Part shown: positions 53,201-64,000 of the stretch, piece after piece
How positions within the stretch are numbered: the stretch's first letter is position 1
Layout: every line of letters begins with the position of its first letter
Source of the DNA: Calliopsis andreniformis
Lineage: Eukaryota > Arthropoda > Insecta > Hymenoptera > Andrenidae
Direction of reading: 5' to 3'
Assembly (NCBI RefSeq): GCF_051401765.1
Contig: NC_135071.1
Coordinates: 5,744,961-5,808,960, forward strand
Length of the DNA stretch: 64,000 bases
Made by a program: the position numbers and the translations under genes
Notes under the pieces: model-generated
The model's input: only the letters and a program-made list of their open reading frames with translations
What the model was told of the DNA's origin: nothing
The model's database searches: none

Positions 53201-54246
53201 TTCTGATATTCAATACATACTATGAAAGAATTTTTTAAATGTAACTATATGATACAAATGCTAGGTTACTGTTAGAAGACATTTGTATTACGAAGGAATG
53301 AACCTTTTGCAGTTTCCAACAGTTCAAGCACAATAATTATGAATTGAAACTTTATTTTTATTCTAACCTGTGATGCTTATATTAATTTAATGTTTATAAG
53401 TGTATCGCAAGTTTAATTAATTATGCCTGAGCAACATTTTAATGTATTATCCAGGATAGAGTGAAAATAAGTTAACATATTCCAATTGTGTATGACAGGG
53501 GTTATCCGGGCGGGCCTGGGGATATGATGGGTGGGCCCGGGGGGGTAAGTCAGGGAGCTTCGATGGCCTATGACAGGAGGGATGGTCCCCCTGTTAATGA
53601 TATGCCTCCATTTAACAGGCCAATGAGCACTGGACCTAGCTACAGCACTGGGGCACCTAGTTACAGCACTGGTCCTGGACCACAAGCAGACATGTTTAGT
53701 AGAAGACCTGGCAGTGCCGTCCCCAGTGGTGGATATCCGCCTGTCGGTGGAGGGTAAGACACACATATATATATATCTATGTCCCTTTTCCATGCCCGCG
53801 AACCTCCTGCCCAATGGTTTTTCGCGAATATTTTGGAAACTAAAGCCGACCGCCTAGTATGTGTATAGGAAAATGTTCAGAATGTTGTCCTTTATAACAC
53901 ATTTGAGGGTCGTCAAAATCGGTGAGGGCGTCGCACATCGACAGGTTCACCTATTTTTCTTAGTATAACGTGAAAAATGGAAAGAAATTGTAGTTTTGTT
54001 TTACACTTTAAATATTATAGCATCTACTTTACTTTATGTGTTTTATATTTTCTTATATATTATGTGCATTCTGTATTTCTCTTCATCTTGTAATTTTCTA
54101 TAATATATATAGTATATTATTTTAATGTATTATATAGCAAAATTTAAATAAACAATATAAAAAGGTTACACAATTTTTGTTATAGTTATACTGAAGGATA
54201 CGACAGACCAGATGCTTATGGTCCCCCGCGTGGTGGTGGACGGTAA
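50252..54246 (+). CDS. Single-RRM RNA-binding protein with RGG box and Gly/Tyr-rich tail (RBM4/RBM14/lark-like)
   Basis: A nuclear RNA-binding role is likely. Exons: 50252-50272, 50752-51094, 51595-51912, 52763-52982, 53499-53753, 54186-54246. All phases join, giving 405 residues. One RRM spans about 9-78, with RNP2 KIFVGRL and RNP1 RYGFVHM; the ECDVMNRYGFVHM core is typical of RBM4/RBM14/lark-type RRMs. An Arg/Gly-rich block follows at about 84-120 (RRGGPMRGGRGGRDGGRD). The rest is a low-complexity tail of repeated DYG, GYTD, DFG and PSYST units, prion-like in composition, as in proteins that form condensates. The stop lies in a consensus donor (CG|GTAAGT), so a further 3' exon is possible, for example at 55713. 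I do not give a symbol because the exact ortholog is unclear. Confidence 0.85.
52436..52500. promoter_or_regulatory. Intronic CRE and CCAAT motifs
   Basis: A full palindromic CRE (TGACGTCA, 52440-52447) and a CCAAT-type word (ACCAATCAG, 52491-52499) lie 44 bp apart in a G+C-raised patch of RRM-gene intron 3. They could mark an internal promoter or enhancer. Confidence 0.3.
53830..53970 (+). mobile_element. Single end related to the 47337-48817 element
   Basis: It shares AAACTAAAGCCGACCG, then GTTCAGAAT, TCGTCAAAATC and a final GTTCAC block, in the same order as the right arm at 48667-48817. It lies in RRM-gene intron 5. Only one arm is recognised. Confidence 0.45.
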
Positions 54247-55885
54247 GTTCTATTTTTTTTATCTTTTCTTAACATATTACACTTTTCACGCCGCTGCGTT
54301 TTTCAAAGTGACACTTATTACACAGCGTTGGATAGCGATATTAATTTGTGCGAGTGATTGTGTTCGTTGATATGCGACCACGCTCTTTTTGCGCAATGTA
54401 TTTTATTCGGTTAAACACTGGTCTCAGTGTCCTCATGTCTTTTAGCGGATCGAAATAGGATGAAAATTTTCTGTAAAAGTATAAGGTGTGACACTTAGCG
54501 CGACGGTGAACACATTTCCTAATTATGGAAAGCGTATATTGTTGTGTGCAACGATATGCAATTAATTGCTGTCATCGTAGAAACGAAAATATCCTGCGAC
54601 TTTACGAATATTTTGAGTGTAAAAGAGAACAGAGGTAGTTCATTGTTACAACTGAATTGTTTCTGCTTTTATTTCATTATTAAGTTACCTTTCCTATATT
54701 AAATAAAGAAATAGTTCAAGAGTACAGTACTCGACATAATTCAATTTTTATTAGAAATATAGCTTCCACGATCAAAAGAATCAGTATCAGAAAATATCAG
54801 AAATATTATGATTGAAATTTAAAAATATGTTTCAAATGTTTAAATTTAATATTTGAACTCCTTAAAAAATAGGTCAAATTTCGGAGTTCTTTTACGAAGA
54901 AATTATAAGTTGGATTTTCTTCGAATTTCATATTTTTACTTATTTATCATTTAACAGTGTCCTTTAGTTTTTTAACCAGATAAATCAATGTATAATGGTG
55001 TCTGTTATGAGTGACATATAAGTCTAAACTAAAATTTATCAGAAATGAAGACTTCTTTTAACGAATCTCATTGAATTCTTTAAACATTAATTTAAAGTTT
55101 GTGCTTTACAGTATAACTAAAACTTAATTTGTACTACAATTTGAAAGTACAACTTCTGAAGACTGCCACTTATTAATCAATATATAGAATGTTTAAAAAT
55201 TACAAAACTAGCTGAAATTTGCAAAAGACAATATTAACCCTTTACAGTCCTATGTGAAGACAGACTCAACCGGTCTTAGGTTGTATCCATTGATTAAGTG
55301 TAAACTGAACCAAATTCAAAGTAAACAAATGAATATGCATTATTCATTCTAAATACATAGGAATCATTATGCTTTTAAATCAGTAAACACCTGTGAGACT
55401 TAATATTGTTTTCTTGCATATCTTGACTTGTACAATATGTACAACATGTACAAATAGTCAGAGCTTTTATGGTACTATCAGGTTAAAATTAATTTGCTCT
55501 CAGTGATATAGGATTTGTAGTTCTACTAATATAAGATCAATGCAAATCTGAGAGATTGATCTGTCTTCCTGTTAGATCTTTTTTGCAATTACTGATACAA
55601 TGATTCTTCAAGTATATTAGAATTTACATTATTCACCCAAGTTTCTATTTTCTTTCTTACTATAAAAATGTAAATAAAGTCAAAAAAGAGTTAGAATCAT
55701 ATTTCCTTTCAGGATAAATTAAAGTAGTGGAATTGTTATACTTCAATATGCAGGAGAAGATATAATTCTCTTTTCTAGTAAATATAGCAAAATCTTTTAC
55801 AAAATACTACCTCTCTTCTCTTGTGTACTCTGCGGTAGAGGTCCGCGAATTTAGCGTCTACAGAGTTCCAGATGATTGCGATTAA
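54247..55885. other. Downstream of the RRM gene: 3' UTR or intron
   Basis: No clear coding. A strong acceptor (TTTCCTTTCAG at 55702-55712) would join the exon-6 donor in frame and add only Arg-Ile-Asn before a stop at 55720-55722. This would be an alternative 3' terminal exon. Confidence 0.3.
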
Positions 55886-56131
55886 TTGGGCGATAGTTTA
55901 GTAGATGCCCAAGAAACCGTAATGCGTTACGACACACTGCGCCGCTGGCTAGCACATATATATTTCGGAGATATATGCGTGCCATCCGTGTCAATTATCA
56001 CCCGTAATTTCATTGTTGAAACGAAGTCGCGCTTGAAGAAAATGCGTATCGTATTCCAAGAGGTTCGTGGAAGGGAGCGCGTGACATTAGAAGCCGATGA
56101 TTGCGGTGCGATATTTTTCTTGCGTCCGTGA
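55886..56131 (+). other. Open frame of 81 codons, unknown
   Basis: The frame lies in a G+C-richer island (about 55820-56300) and begins at a TTG, not an ATG. Its composition is protein-like and basic in the middle (ETKSRLKKMRIV). I recognise no domain. A stop lies just upstream, so it is not an extension of the RRM gene. It may be a chance frame in a 3' UTR or an unknown exon. Confidence 0.2.
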
Positions 56132-57590
56132 TAAAGATTGCAATCGAACAGGTAGCTAAGTAGAAAAGTTTCGACAGTTATTGGGAAATTTTATTTTCGA
56201 ATGTTGTAGCACATCGTGGATCGCAAACATTGGCAACCGTTCCAATTGTTTTTCCACGGTTTTTTGCGATAAAAGGCGAGAAACGCTCGAATATAATGAG
56301 AAATGGTTTTAAGTATGTGACAACTTGGCAGATCTGGACATAATCAGTTGTTAGTTTTTTTCCTTGTCAGTGTTAATATTGGAGTATTGTACACTAAAAA
56401 TTCACAAAGGTAGATCTTCTAGTTACCTAAACAAAAGTATCTTGAATATGTAATCTTATTAAAAAATGATTTACTTTATGTTTTAAGTTGAAAGAAGTTT
56501 AAAAGTGATAATATTATTTTAATGTTCTTGGAAATATATGTATTTACGGTTCTTCAGTTTTTTAGTTTTAAATATTTGTCTGATATGGATATTCTTTGGA
56601 ATACTACGAAAGGACATAATTAGCCGATTACTAATTTGGTGCAAGTCAACATAGCAGATTCATATAAAAAATAAATGAATACTTCTTTAATCTTTTTGTT
56701 AAATAGATTTTAGAATTTAAAATATAAACGTTCAAATTTTTAAATATTTCTTACTGCAGTTTATAATTCTTAAGAGAAAGTCCATTTCAAAGTTTGTAAA
56801 GTGTTCAGTTAACAATGGCTGATAAAAGAAAGTTTAATACCAAAATTTATGTATTTGAATATTAGTAACTCCCATACCAAATATTATATTTCATGCTGGT
56901 AATATTCATTTATTTTGGGATATCTCCTGTGTTACAGATATTTTATAACTCTTTTTTTCCTCAAAATTGTTGTGTTTTATTTTTTTACTTATGTTTTAAA
57001 CTCTTTTTGTCTGTATCCTATATTTTAGTAGTCAAATTGACACCTGCAATAATTACAGTTATTCAGTTACATATTAACTGCAATAATTACAGTTATACAG
57101 TTATACTTATTTATATATAAGGAGTATAACGCCTTAGCTCAGCCAGATACTATAATGTAAGTTTCATTCTAATACCTGAAAATAGTACCTGAACTACTGG
57201 AATAATAATCAAACTGTAAGTCTGCTCTGTTATTCTCCTTCATAATTGATACGTCTAATAAAATACAGCAGAGCCTTTTCAGATTGACCAGTTTTTCTAC
57301 CAGTTTTCTGAATTAATGAATCCAAATCGTGTCCACTCTTAAAAATTCCCCTCAAGTTGTTACTTTCTTTTAAAATAAATTTTAAATGGTTAGTAAAATA
57401 TTAATATAGGATTGAAACTACAATTTTATTGTGTGAAAATACAGATTTAACTTTAATGTTCATCTTTTTATTGCCACCTATTCCTCGATGAAAAGGCATC
57501 CAGATAATAGATCCAGCATATTTAAGCTGATGAGATTTTCATTGTATACATAAAATTTGTATAGGCAGTCTCATTTTGGATGTCATTTAT
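56132..57590. other. AT-rich non-coding DNA
   Basis: Nothing recognised. The open frame at 56893-57120 is low-complexity, hydrophobic and AT-driven. Confidence 0.45.
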
Positions 57591-58323
57591 ACAGGGTGTC
57601 TCAGTAAAAATTACCATCTTAATTATCTTTTAAACTGTAAGGGTAATAGAAAATTTTTTTAAAAAAATATTTTTAAATGGAGTCGCTGAAGATATGTGAA
57701 GGTCACTTCTGTTTTTCTAAATGGCATCCTATATTTGATAATAGTTCTCAAAACGAATACAAGTACAATAACACAGGGCCAATCAAAATCATGCAAGAGA
57801 TATTATGAATAGTAAATAAACTTACTTTCTTTAGATGTAACATTCGAAATAACACATGGTATAATAAATCATGGTTGTGCTTGTACAACATGTCCATCAA
57901 TGTTTTCCATAAGAGGTAAGTGTAAATGTATCTCCAAACGTGTCTTGGAGCAGTTGCATCACTAACAACACGTGTACAGCTTTGTATTAATACCAATGGA
58001 CGACATTTCGAACATTACATCTAAAGAAAATGAGTTTACCTACTATTTATAATCTGTTTTACATGATCTTGACTGGCCTTGAGTTATAGGTATTTGTATT
58101 CGTCTTGAGAGCTATTATCAGATACTAAACAGAAAAATGTAGGATGCCATTTAAAGAAACATAAGTAACCGTCACATATCTTCAGCGACTTCACTTACAA
58201 AAAGAGTGGACATCACCATATGATGACTCCTTTGCTATTAAACAATTTTTATTTAAAAAACTTGTCTATTACTCTTACAGTTTAAAAGACGATCAAGGTG
58301 GTCATTTTTACTAGGACACCCTG
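57591..58323. mobile_element. Foldback-type element with arms of about 270-310 bp
   Basis: The left arm (57591-57855) and the reverse complement of the right arm (58012-58323) align through CAGGGTGTCTCAGTAAAAAT / CAGGGTGTCCTAGTAAAAAT, TCTTTTAAACTGTAAG, GTCGCTGAAGATATGTGA and TTTCTTTAGATGTAA. Only about 155 bp in the middle is unpaired. TA flanks both ends. The CAGGGTGTC terminus is common in Tc1/mariner-derived MITEs. Confidence 0.75.
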
Positions 58324-58499
58324 TATACCTACATATACAGCGAGGAACAAAATTGAACCAATCATACAAATTTCCAGGAAAAATATTTTTCATTAGTAAA
58401 GTAAATCATAATAAAAAAAAAATCAATATTAATAATAGTTTCATTGTAATTTAGAGAAACTTCTATTATTTTGCAACACTTATAATCTATTAATTTTTG

Positions 58500-59215
58500 G
58501 CTGCAATAATAAAAATTCATAGAATCAGTTCTGCAACACAATGTTTTGTATGGTTAGGATTTCAATCATGTTGAAAAACGATTTCCTCTTCGGCGAACAG
58601 CATAATACGTAAACAATTTGGCAAACGTTTCTTTAAAATGTCTTTATACGTATATTAGTTCTTAATTCCATCGATTTTATGTAATGGACCCATTTACCAT
58701 ACCATTTACAAAACATCAGGGACCCACCTCCGTGATTTAACGTTTACATAATATGACATGGACGAAGTGGTTCTTCTTTGCGAATCCATGCCCAAGAACA
58801 TCCGTCAGATAATATTCTATTAGTTTTTGTTTCGTCAGACCAAATTTTCTTTTCTGTTATTTAACATTAAAATTTACATTTTCAAGTGCTCTTCTCACTG
58901 TCCACTTACTTTAATCTGTTTATCTCTTGATAACAGTCCAGCAGCCATAGTTGCCGATTCTACTTCACGGCTTGTAATGTAAGGAACAATTCTTCGTTCA
59001 TCTTGACACGTTACAGCTCTTATTAGTCGTCCTCTAGTTGAAGTTAAACTATTTTTACAGTGTTTTTTACACAATCGTACAACAGTGGACTGGACTGACT
59101 CAACACACATTTGATATTTTATGATCTGATATGTGAAATTGGTTTTGTTGTAACGAATATTTCGTATAACTTCTACAGGTCGAGAGCATTCCCGCTTTAA
59201 ACAGATAACCATTGT
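58500..59215 (-). pseudogene. Tc1-family transposase, frameshifted and stopped
   Basis: The longest open part (58895-59212) covers the N-terminal DNA-binding region, with CQDERRIVPYI matching the family's arginine-rich linker. Further 3', other frames give GPLHKIDGI and VFQHD, then a stop, then NPNHTKH, which matches the second catalytic-Asp segment. Several stops and frame changes show it is inactive. Confidence 0.65.
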
Positions 59216-59457
59216 AGAAAAACATTTTTGTGGCGTATACTAAATGATTTTAATTTGCATCCTGACCGGTTCGCTTCGGTACAAAATTGATTCTATGAAT
59301 TTTTATTATGGCAGCCAAAAATTAATCGATTATAAATGTTGCAAAATAATATAAGCTTCCCTAAATTATGATGAAACTATTATTAACACTTTTTTTTTCT
59401 TTTTTAAATATTATTATTGTAATTTATTTGACTAATAAAAAATATTTTTCCTGAAAG

Positions 59458-60174
59458 GGGCGTAACCGAATAAGGCGGGCAAAAGTGACCCAAAACCAAA
59501 TTCGACTTGCAATGAGTCATTCGGTAGCTTGTCACAAAAAATTAGTTTGTGCCAATTTTCAACCCTCTATCTCAACCTGGGGGGTAGCAATGGGGATGAA
59601 TAGAAAATCACGGGCTTTTTTTTGCTTTTTTTTAAACGACTCGTACCTTATTGAATAAAAAATTCGACAAAAAAATCAAAGATTTTTCAAACACCAAGAT
59701 ACATGTTGTGGAACTTTCCGAAATTTTTAAATCGATAATTAAAGTCGTGAAAAATAGAAAAAGGCAAAAAATGCCAGAAAACACGGATTTCGCATTGAAG
59801 CAATCGCGGAACTACAATCATATTTTTACAGTAAATACAAATTGTTATTACTAGTATCCTTGATTTTTTTTCGGATTTTTCGGTTTGATGTACCATAGAT
59901 AAAAATATCAAAAATCAATGTTTTCGTCGTTTCTTTCGCGTCAAAATTCGCGTCGAATTCTTGTATATTCTTTAAAAGACAAGTGTTTCGTGCAATGTTC
60001 ATTGCTTTTGCATTCAGGAAAATGTGATTCTCTATTTACCCCCATTACTACCCCCCAGATTGAGATAGAGGGTTGAAAATTGGCACAAACTAATTTTTTG
60101 TGATAATGTACCGAATGACTCATGGCAAGTCGAATTTGGTTTTGGAGCACTTTTGACCTTATTCGGCTTGGCCC
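59458..60174. mobile_element. MITE with inverted ends of about 160 bp, nested in the Tc1 element
   Basis: The ends read GGGCGTAACCGAATAAGG and, reverse complemented, GGGCCAAGCCGAATAAGG. They continue with AAACCAAATTCGACTTG, ATGAGTCATTCGGTA, TTAGTTTGTGCCAATTTTCA and ACCCTCTATCTCAA. There is no coding capacity. A diverged single arm occurs at 44221-44390. No target duplication is evident at the insertion point. Confidence 0.75.
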
Positions 60175-60397
60175 TTTGGATGCAATTTTGCACATCACTG
60201 TACTTCAGAGTAGATCGAAATACATAAGCTTCATGGATGAAGATAAATGTTTATTTAGAAGGATTAATTGTCTTACCGATTTAATTATCTGCGACAATAG
60301 TATCTGTATTATTTTTGTTCTGAAGTATGTACTTGCTTAATTTTAAAAGTTCGGTTTTATAATGTCACTGTTTAATCTATACATGAATATATACATA

Positions 60398-60559
60398 CAG
60401 GGTGATCCTCTGATTAGGAGACTCAGAGACAATGTCGGTATGAAAACATCATAGCGGGACTTTATTGTGACCTAAGAGGTCCACAATGCTATTATGCGCT
60501 TCCTAACTGAAAATCGACAAATTCTTACAGTCTTTGAGTCTCCAAGCGAGATCATCTTG
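60398..60559. mobile_element. Short TA-flanked MITE
   Basis: The ends are CAGGGTGATCCTCTGATTAG, then GAGACTCAGAGAC, and, reverse complemented, CAAGATGATCTCGCTTGGAG, then ACTCAAAGAC. TA flanks both sides. At about 160 bp it has little beyond its ends. Confidence 0.6.
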
Positions 60560-63500
60560 TATTACCTAAAATATTTATTATTTCAAAAAGTTAACGCTTG
60601 GTAGAAATTCTTAACTAAATCCTATTATTATCTTCAGTTTTATAATTAAATAAAATTTTGTTTAAAAATTAGCTTACATTTCTTGTCAGTAGAGTAAAAT
60701 TTGTATAAGTACAAATTCCATAAGAATTTATTTCTCATTTAAATAGGAATTTGCAGAACATTGAATGTTTTTAAAATTACTTTTTCCTTAAGAAATTTTT
60801 TAACTAAATGAAACGACTTTTTATTTTGCCGATCATGAACAAGGAAGTGTATCTTTGTTCCCCTTCTGTTATCATCTATCAAACCATACTCACAATCTTT
60901 GAAATTTTCAGTATATATGGAAAATATGTACACTGTATTTAGCTGTTACACAAGGGTTTAAAAGATTTCTAAAAATGTATTGATATCTTTTAATTCTATG
61001 GGGGAGAATTCTATTCAATCAAGAAAAAAAGAATTACTGCAAGAACAAGTGCTTTAAAGATTTTTTTATCCAGGTCTGGAAGTTGTCTCATTCGGCAAAT
61101 GTGTGTTATATGCGTTGCGAGATTGGGAACCTAAAAATCAGGTTTCCGGTTGTGCACAGTTATTCTAGCGACAAGAAAATCGTCGGAATTCTCCGTCGAA
61201 TAGATTTGCGCATACGAGTGTTGCATCTTATACTTTCCAACTTGTTCCGCCGCAAGGCGATGAAGGAGATTAATACTGCGATTTTTTCATTTTTTGACCT
61301 TTTAGCTTCCCAGGTCCGGCAGACGCGATGCCACCGAGGTACTAAAAGCGTACTAAAGCAAATACTAAGCGCATGCGAAAGGCTCCCTTAAAAAATGCCT
61401 CTTTAGTGGTGGTTGTTCGCTTACGGAATCGAATACCTAGGAACTGCACTGCGTTCGACATACAGAGTCCATACCATTACATACAATACTATGTATAATG
61501 ATAGATATGATAGATCTAATGTTTAACACTAACTTAAGGTACGGTAAGAATAAGAAGTATCAATGAGTAAAAAATATAATCAATAATGAAACATAACTGT
61601 AAACTCTTTTGGGGAAAAAGTCACAAAAAAATCGATTTCTTTATGAAAATTGTAATATCAATCAATTTTATATATCGTTAATTTTTCCAGCAGATAGTAG
61701 GTATTCTGTTTGCGCAATTTGTGTTCGTAGTTTTCTTTTTCTCCCTTTGATATGTATTTCCTATGTTTTTTCTTTCGTAGTGGTATCAGCCCCTGCTTTT
61801 CAAGGTGTGGGTTGAATTAATCTTTTTATCTATTAAGCCACAGAATAAGTATATATGTTAGAATAAATAATTTTCTCTGTAAGTTTGACATTTAGATCAA
61901 CAAGTTGGTGACTTAGGCTATTGAACAAAAAAATGCTGTATAATCTTTTTTTTACACGTACGAACTTCAATACTGTTTTAAATGTTCATTAATAAAGCAA
62001 AGAAACATGTTTGCAGAAGTTATCAATGTACCTTGACGGAATGAAAAATAAAATTTAAAGGAATACTTAATTATACGTTTCAAAGTATATTCACTTTATT
62101 ACAATCTTTTTGCCTTCGATTTACCATTGAACTTTTACTTAAATACACGTGATTCAGGAGGTCTCTTTATCTTTACTTTAAGTACTCATGTTTTTTATTT
62201 ATACTTTCCAAGCATGAAACTGCTAATATATCTTTTCGTTTAAACACGCGATGCTGATTAATCATTATGTAAAAGAATAATCATTGAAGATGAAACTTCA
62301 AATTGCAAGATCAGGTGAAAATACGATTTACTCGATCGTGATCTACCATCTATTCATCTACAGCGAACCAATCTGATATAATCAGCGTGCATCCAAATGT
62401 GGTATACGTAATAATTATTTGCGTGACGTTTTGCATTTCAATATTCTTTTCTTTTCATTTTTCTGTCATGCCTCTGAGACTATAAAATCAGTGAGATCAA
62501 ACACCAATTATATTTTGAGTAATATTCATGGGCTGTATATGATAATAAAAATATTTTCTCTCTTCAATTTTTTCTAAATATTGTTTTCTTTTATCTACAC
62601 TTTCTTTTACTAAATTTAATAAAGTAATGTAACTTAAAACATTTTTTCATGAAGAACAAAGTATAGCTGAAATTTTGGATTAAAATTTCAATTCTGTTGC
62701 ATTTAAAGATGTTTCAAATATGTATCCATTTCCTTGACCTTTTTGAATTCATCAGGTGAAAATTCATAAAGAAATCTACAAGATGTCATCAGATGTATCA
62801 TTCAGACTATGAATTTTTTCTGTAGTAACGGAGTATACTGTAAAACTATTCCTATTGATTTCCTCGTCCATAGGTTCTAATTTTTAAAAAAAGTAAAATC
62901 AATTTCAGAATTGCTTATATTTAGTAGCATTAACTACTGCCTTCAGCGGCTCGATGAAAAAGTCGATTGAAATATGTATCTCATGAAAAAATCTAAGATA
63001 TGTACATTTGATGATCATGTTTGAACAACTACGTTAATGTACTAGTAAATACTTCAATGTTTGTTCTGATTTTACTGTAAAAAAAATTCAATTTGAAAGA
63101 CATTAACCCCTTTAATGTATGGCTTTGGTTTTAATGCAAATGGAAAGATATTAAAAAAAAAACAAAGAAAACAAAAAAAACAAAGAAAATTCTTTTTCTC
63201 GCATCATAAGACCATGCGTCGCAACCAACTTACTAAAATCAAGCCGCTGGAAGCAACGGCTAACGCTACTGGATATGAACATTTTACAAATCACTTTTAG
63301 TACTTTTGTTAAGAGTAGTCAATATATCACTATTATTAAAAAAAGTTTCATAAAAATCTACTTCTTAAAAATGACTTCTTGAGTCTTTCAGCTACCAGAA
63401 ATTTGATAGAAATAAAACACTATTTCCATCTTTTTCTGTTTTTAAAGTTCTGTAAACAAAAATATTAAAACAATGACTAGATAGTGCATTTGAGTATTAC

Positions 63501-64000
63501 AAATATGCTAACTTCGATCATGCTTTCATTAATAGCTTAACGATATTGAAAATAAATGAGTAAAGTATATTTATTTACTATTGTACTGAAGATTGAAAAT
63601 ATTTATCTATTCTTATAGAGTATATAGTATTAACAGTAAAATGCAAAACGTCATTTAAAGTATGCTGGTATATACATAACTTGTACTCAGACAGCGTAAC
63701 CGTGAATTGTTCGACGAACCGCGTAAAGCTCGGCACAACTATAATCCTGGTGGCGTCGACATGTGAAATTGTTGAAGAAACGATATCAAGTCGCTTTCCT
63801 ATGCGTCGTGGCCCGTAGATGCGACACTCTGGTGAATAATGCAAGCTTCGATATGCAGATACCGTGCTACAAATTGCGTTTGCGCTCAAAGCTGGCGATG
63901 CTTTGAATTTAAACAGAAAGGTATGTTCAACGCGTGCGCCCTTTACTCCTTGCTCGTTCAAGCAGATAAAAAATATATTATGAAAAAAACAGAATGCGCT
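60560..64000. other. AT-rich non-coding DNA to window end
   Basis: No supported gene. GC-richer islands lie at about 61080-61440 (containing GCGCATGCG, part of an NRF1-type site) and 63660-63960. The latter carries a 127-codon minus-strand frame at 63578-63961 that begins within the window, has a weak start and no family match. It could be a first exon or UTR of a gene beyond the right edge. An A-rich (CAAAGAAAA)-type run lies at 63151-63189. Confidence 0.35.

Larger units (their letters stand above)
58337..60201 (-). mobile_element. Degenerate Tc1-type transposon, split by a nested MITE
   Basis: The ends read CAGCGAGGAACAAAATTG and, reverse complemented, CAGTGATGTGCAAAATTG, with TA on both sides. 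Long inverted repeats of about 170-200 bp follow (CAGGAAAAATATTTTT, TAATAGTTTCAT, TTTTGGCTGC and ATTCATAGAATCA shared). The minus strand holds a broken transposase. The right terminal repeat is interrupted at 59458-60174. Removing that insert restores the match to the left repeat without a gap at the join. Confidence 0.75.

Noticed and set aside
57748..57996. Minus-strand frame of 82 codons
   Set aside because: It spans an arm and the core of the foldback element. No transposase motif was found.
61083..61391. Plus-strand frame of 102 codons
   Set aside because: Starts at TTG, with no family match. The GC island alone explains its openness.

Overview
The window looks like AT-rich nuclear DNA from an insect. 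Genes are split by short GT-AG introns, the core promoter in front of ABAT is insect-like (TATA-like box plus TCAGT), and there are several DNA-transposon remnants. A hymenopteran is my best guess, but this rests on general composition and gene style only. All gene models below were spliced by eye and checked for reading-phase continuity.

Six genes can be supported. From left to right: ABAT (GABA transaminase, +, 10248-15959, 10 exons); VPS35L (retriever subunit, -, 16594-23147, 17 exons), convergent with ABAT; MTG1 (mitoribosome assembly GTPase, +, 27557-28558, one exon); PTPMT1 (mitochondrial dual-specificity phosphatase, +, 29851-30831, 4 exons); AARS2 (mitochondrial alanyl-tRNA synthetase, -, 33120-37137, 12 exons), convergent with PTPMT1; and an RBM4/RBM14-like single-RRM protein with a Gly/Tyr-rich tail (+, 50252-54246, at least 6 coding exons). 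Four of the six (ABAT, MTG1, PTPMT1, AARS2) encode mitochondrial proteins.

The remainder is mostly AT-rich non-coding DNA: 1-9970, 23148-27556, 37138-50251 and 54247-64000. These stretches hold many non-autonomous DNA elements that are visible as long terminal inverted repeats. Two nests are clear. At 47337-48817 an outer inverted-repeat element contains a Harbinger-like MITE (TTA target duplication) and a piggyBac-like MITE (TTAA). At 58337-60201 a dead Tc1-type transposon has its right terminal repeat split by another MITE. Two copies of one MITE family lie in ABAT intron 4 and immediately downstream of the AARS2 stop codon. A probable solo LTR lies at 31800-32636.

No new molecular system was found. 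The points most worth checking are the alternative splice choices in ABAT and AARS2, an exon-like open segment beside a ZNF143/Staf-like motif upstream of VPS35L, and the stop-embedded splice donors of the RRM gene.
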